Origin: Streptomyces nymphaeiformis
Lineage (GTDB): Bacteria > Actinomycetota > Actinomycetes > Streptomycetales > Streptomycetaceae
Direction: 5' to 3'
Length of the DNA stretch: 64,000 nt
Assembly: GCF_014203895.1 (NCBI RefSeq)
Contig: NZ_JACHJY010000012.1
Span: 89,283 to 153,282, forward strand
The translations under genes were made by a program, and so were the position numbers. Every line of letters starts with the position of its first letter. Within the stretch, counting starts at the first letter, position 1. The notes under the pieces were generated by a model. It saw only the letters and a list, made by a program, of their open reading frames with translations. It did no database searches and had not been told where the DNA came from. Positions 62,658 through 64,000 of this stretch are shown here, piece by piece.

Positions 62658-64000
62658 TCAGAACCCGAACACCGGCCCCGAGGGCGGCGCCAGCCTCGTC
62701 CCCGGCAGCGGACCCGTCAGGGCCTGCCAGTCGACCGGGCGCCCCGGCTCCACCCGGAGCGCCGACGCGAGCCGGTCGGCACCCTCCGGCATCACCGGAC
62801 GCGACCAGGCCGCGAGCGCCGACGCCACCGCCAACTGGGCGGCGAGGGCCGGGAGATGACGGCAGGAGGTGCTGGGGCGGCACCGCTCGTGGGCGTTGAC
62901 GTGGCCGAAGTCGGCCGTCGAGCGGACCATCTCGTCCAGGACCGCGACCGCGCGGCGCGGGTCGAACGCGTCGGGGCCGTACGCCTCGCGCAGGTCGTCC
63001 ACCCCCCGGTGCAGCCGCCGCTCCAGGATCTCCCAGCCGGTGCCGCCGGGCAGCGCCTGCGGGGCGAGGCCGCCGCACTCCTCCCGTACGGCCGAGAAGA
63101 GCCGGGACAGCCAGCTGTTCCAGTTCTCGTCCAGCTCGCGCCGGGCGGCGGCGAGCCGCTCCCGCCGGAAGACCGTGCGGCGCCCGAGCGGACGGGCCTG
63201 GAGGACGTGCCGGCGCAGGGTGTCGGAGCCGTACTCGGTGAGCAGGTCCAGCGCCCAGACGTTGCCCTCCTGGACGCCCTCCTCGATCACGTACGACTCG
63301 TTGACGTTGAAGTCCTGCGGCAGCTTGACGTCCTGCGCGAGGAGCAGCACCGGCAGCAGCACGGCGTGGCAGAAGGCGTGCCCGAAGCCGCAGAAGTGGA
63401 TCGCGCGGCGCGGCAGCGGGCCCGTCACGTCGTAGCCGAAGAGGTGCATCGCGGCGGCCTCGAAGCAGCCGTCGATGCGGTGCTCGGGGAAGCCCTCGAC
63501 GGGCACCGGCAGACCCCACTCGCCGGGCTGGCCGACCGCGATGTCCGGCAGCCCGTCCTCGACCAGCGACTCGCACAGGGCCGCGAGCCGCGGCGGCAGG
63601 CCCGCCGTCGCCCAGTAGTCGGCGAGCGTGTCGCGGAACGGCTCCAGGGGCACGTACAGCCTGCGGCAGCGGCGGGCGACCGCCGGGGTGTCGCAGAGCG
63701 CGCAGCGCGCCGAGAGCAGGTCGCCGCCGTCGTTCGGCCGGGCGCACTCGTGGCACATCCCGCCGTCGCTGGCCGCGCCGCAGTGCGGGCACGTCCCGGT
63801 CGCGTGCGCGCCGTGCAGCCAGCGGTCGCAGGGCTCGCAGTACGGGAGCAGCCGGGTCCGGGGGGCGATGACGCCCTGCGCGTACAGCTTCGCGAAGAGG
63901 TCCTGCACCCAGCGCCCGTACCCCTTGTCCCGGCGCGGGCGCACGATGTGGTCGAACTCCACGCCCGAACGCAGCCAGTCGGCGGTGATCGCGGCACGGT
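62658..64000 (-). CDS. MetRS-like class I tRNA synthetase paralogue (5' partial)
   Basis: At least 447 codons are present; the start lies beyond the window. The visible part has the MetRS-type zinc knuckles (YCEPCDRW, GTCPHCGA, MCHECARP, ARCALCDTP, all C-x-x-C) and the Rossmann segment HFCGFGHAFCHAVLLPVLLLA. Where MetRS has the KMSKS loop, this has VIEEGVQEGNVWALDLL: the KMSKS lysines and serines are absent. The helical anticodon-domain-like part (residues ~300-440) is present but diverged. The HIGH motif is outside the window. It may be a biosynthetic ligase, a regulator, or inactive. Confidence 0.75.
   Translation of the reverse strand, partial: RAAITADWLRSGVEFDHIVRPRRDKGYGRWVQDLFAKLYAQGVIAPRTRLLPYCEPCDRWLHGAHATGTCPHCGAASDGGMCHECARPNDGGDLLSARCALCDTPAVARRCRRLYVPLEPFRDTLADYWATAGLPPRLAALCESLVEDGLPDIAVGQPGEWGLPVPVEGFPEHRIDGCFEAAAMHLFGYDVTGPLPRRAIHFCGFGHAFCHAVLLPVLLLAQDVKLPQDFNVNESYVIEEGVQEGNVWALDLLTEYGSDTLRRHVLQARPLGRRTVFRRERLAAARRELDENWNSWLSRLFSAVREECGGLAPQALPGGTGWEILERRLHRGVDDLREAYGPDAFDPRRAVAVLDEMVRSTADFGHVNAHERCRPSTSCRHLPALAAQLAVASALAAWSRPVMPEGADRLASALRVEPGRPVDWQALTGPLPGTRLAPPSGPVFGF

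Overview
The window is a chromosomal segment of a high-GC actinomycete, almost certainly Streptomyces. The evidence is third codon positions that are nearly all G or C, many GTG and TTG starts, many leaderless genes (a TAnnnT box 6-7 nt before the start codon), an iron box of the DmdR type, CsoR-type copper boxes, rare TTA codons, and family content typical of the genus: futalosine-pathway menaquinone genes, DUF3027, DUF2530, DUF2771, an XPB-type helicase and a MshA-like glycosyltransferase. I see no tRNA, rRNA, CRISPR array, phage module or intact insertion sequence. Coding density is high and most of the window is core chromosome.

Layout. 0-13 kb: a small secreted protein, a DMT exporter divergent from a LysR regulator, DUF2199 and NTF2-like proteins, a broken rhodanese, a large FAD/Fe-S oxidase, serC, a secreted beta-propeller protein, two hydrolases, an AhpD-like protein divergent from a MarR regulator, and an aldo/keto reductase with a MerR-style operator. 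13-25 kb: a 29-aa membrane microprotein, thpR, an FG-GAP secreted protein, a repeat-rich gap, MarR plus MFS, a ribbon-helix-helix protein, a purine permease, a cation P-type ATPase, an ArsR/SRPBCC pair and a secreted RTX-like repeat protein. 25-35 kb: a sacsin-like ATPase, a structured repeat pair, DUF3027, MFS, a DUF2771 lipoprotein, mqnB-mqnD, a cold-shock protein with a long tail, and a HAD hydrolase.

35-50 kb: an iron-box-controlled FecCD/FecCD/ATPase siderophore importer, a HAAS-domain membrane protein with 30-bp coding repeats, a helicase-associated protein plus XPB helicase, a HelD-like helicase coupled to a VOC protein, an APH-fold kinase, TetR divergent from a DUF2867 protein, and CutC. 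50-56 kb: a copper-resistance block (secreted His-rich protein, copZ, copA, csoR, then blaI and an M48/M56 metalloprotease) with four CsoR-type boxes. 56-64 kb: GNAT, a methyltransferase, Fur, two paralogous LuxR-type regulators (the first with two TTA codons), a small exported peptide, a MshA-like glycosyltransferase, and at the edge a MetRS-like protein whose KMSKS loop is degenerate.

The most unusual neighbourhood is the right end. A MshA-type glycosyltransferase sits next to a class I aminoacyl-tRNA-synthetase paralogue on the same strand, which recalls the MshA/MshC logic of mycothiol synthesis. A small exported peptide gene follows on that strand, and two tandem regulators, one potentially bldA-dependent, lie beyond it. 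The second candidate is the copper block, where a BlaI/metalloprotease pair appears to have been brought under CsoR control. Functions given for families are established knowledge; links between neighbouring genes are inference from gene order, spacing and sites.
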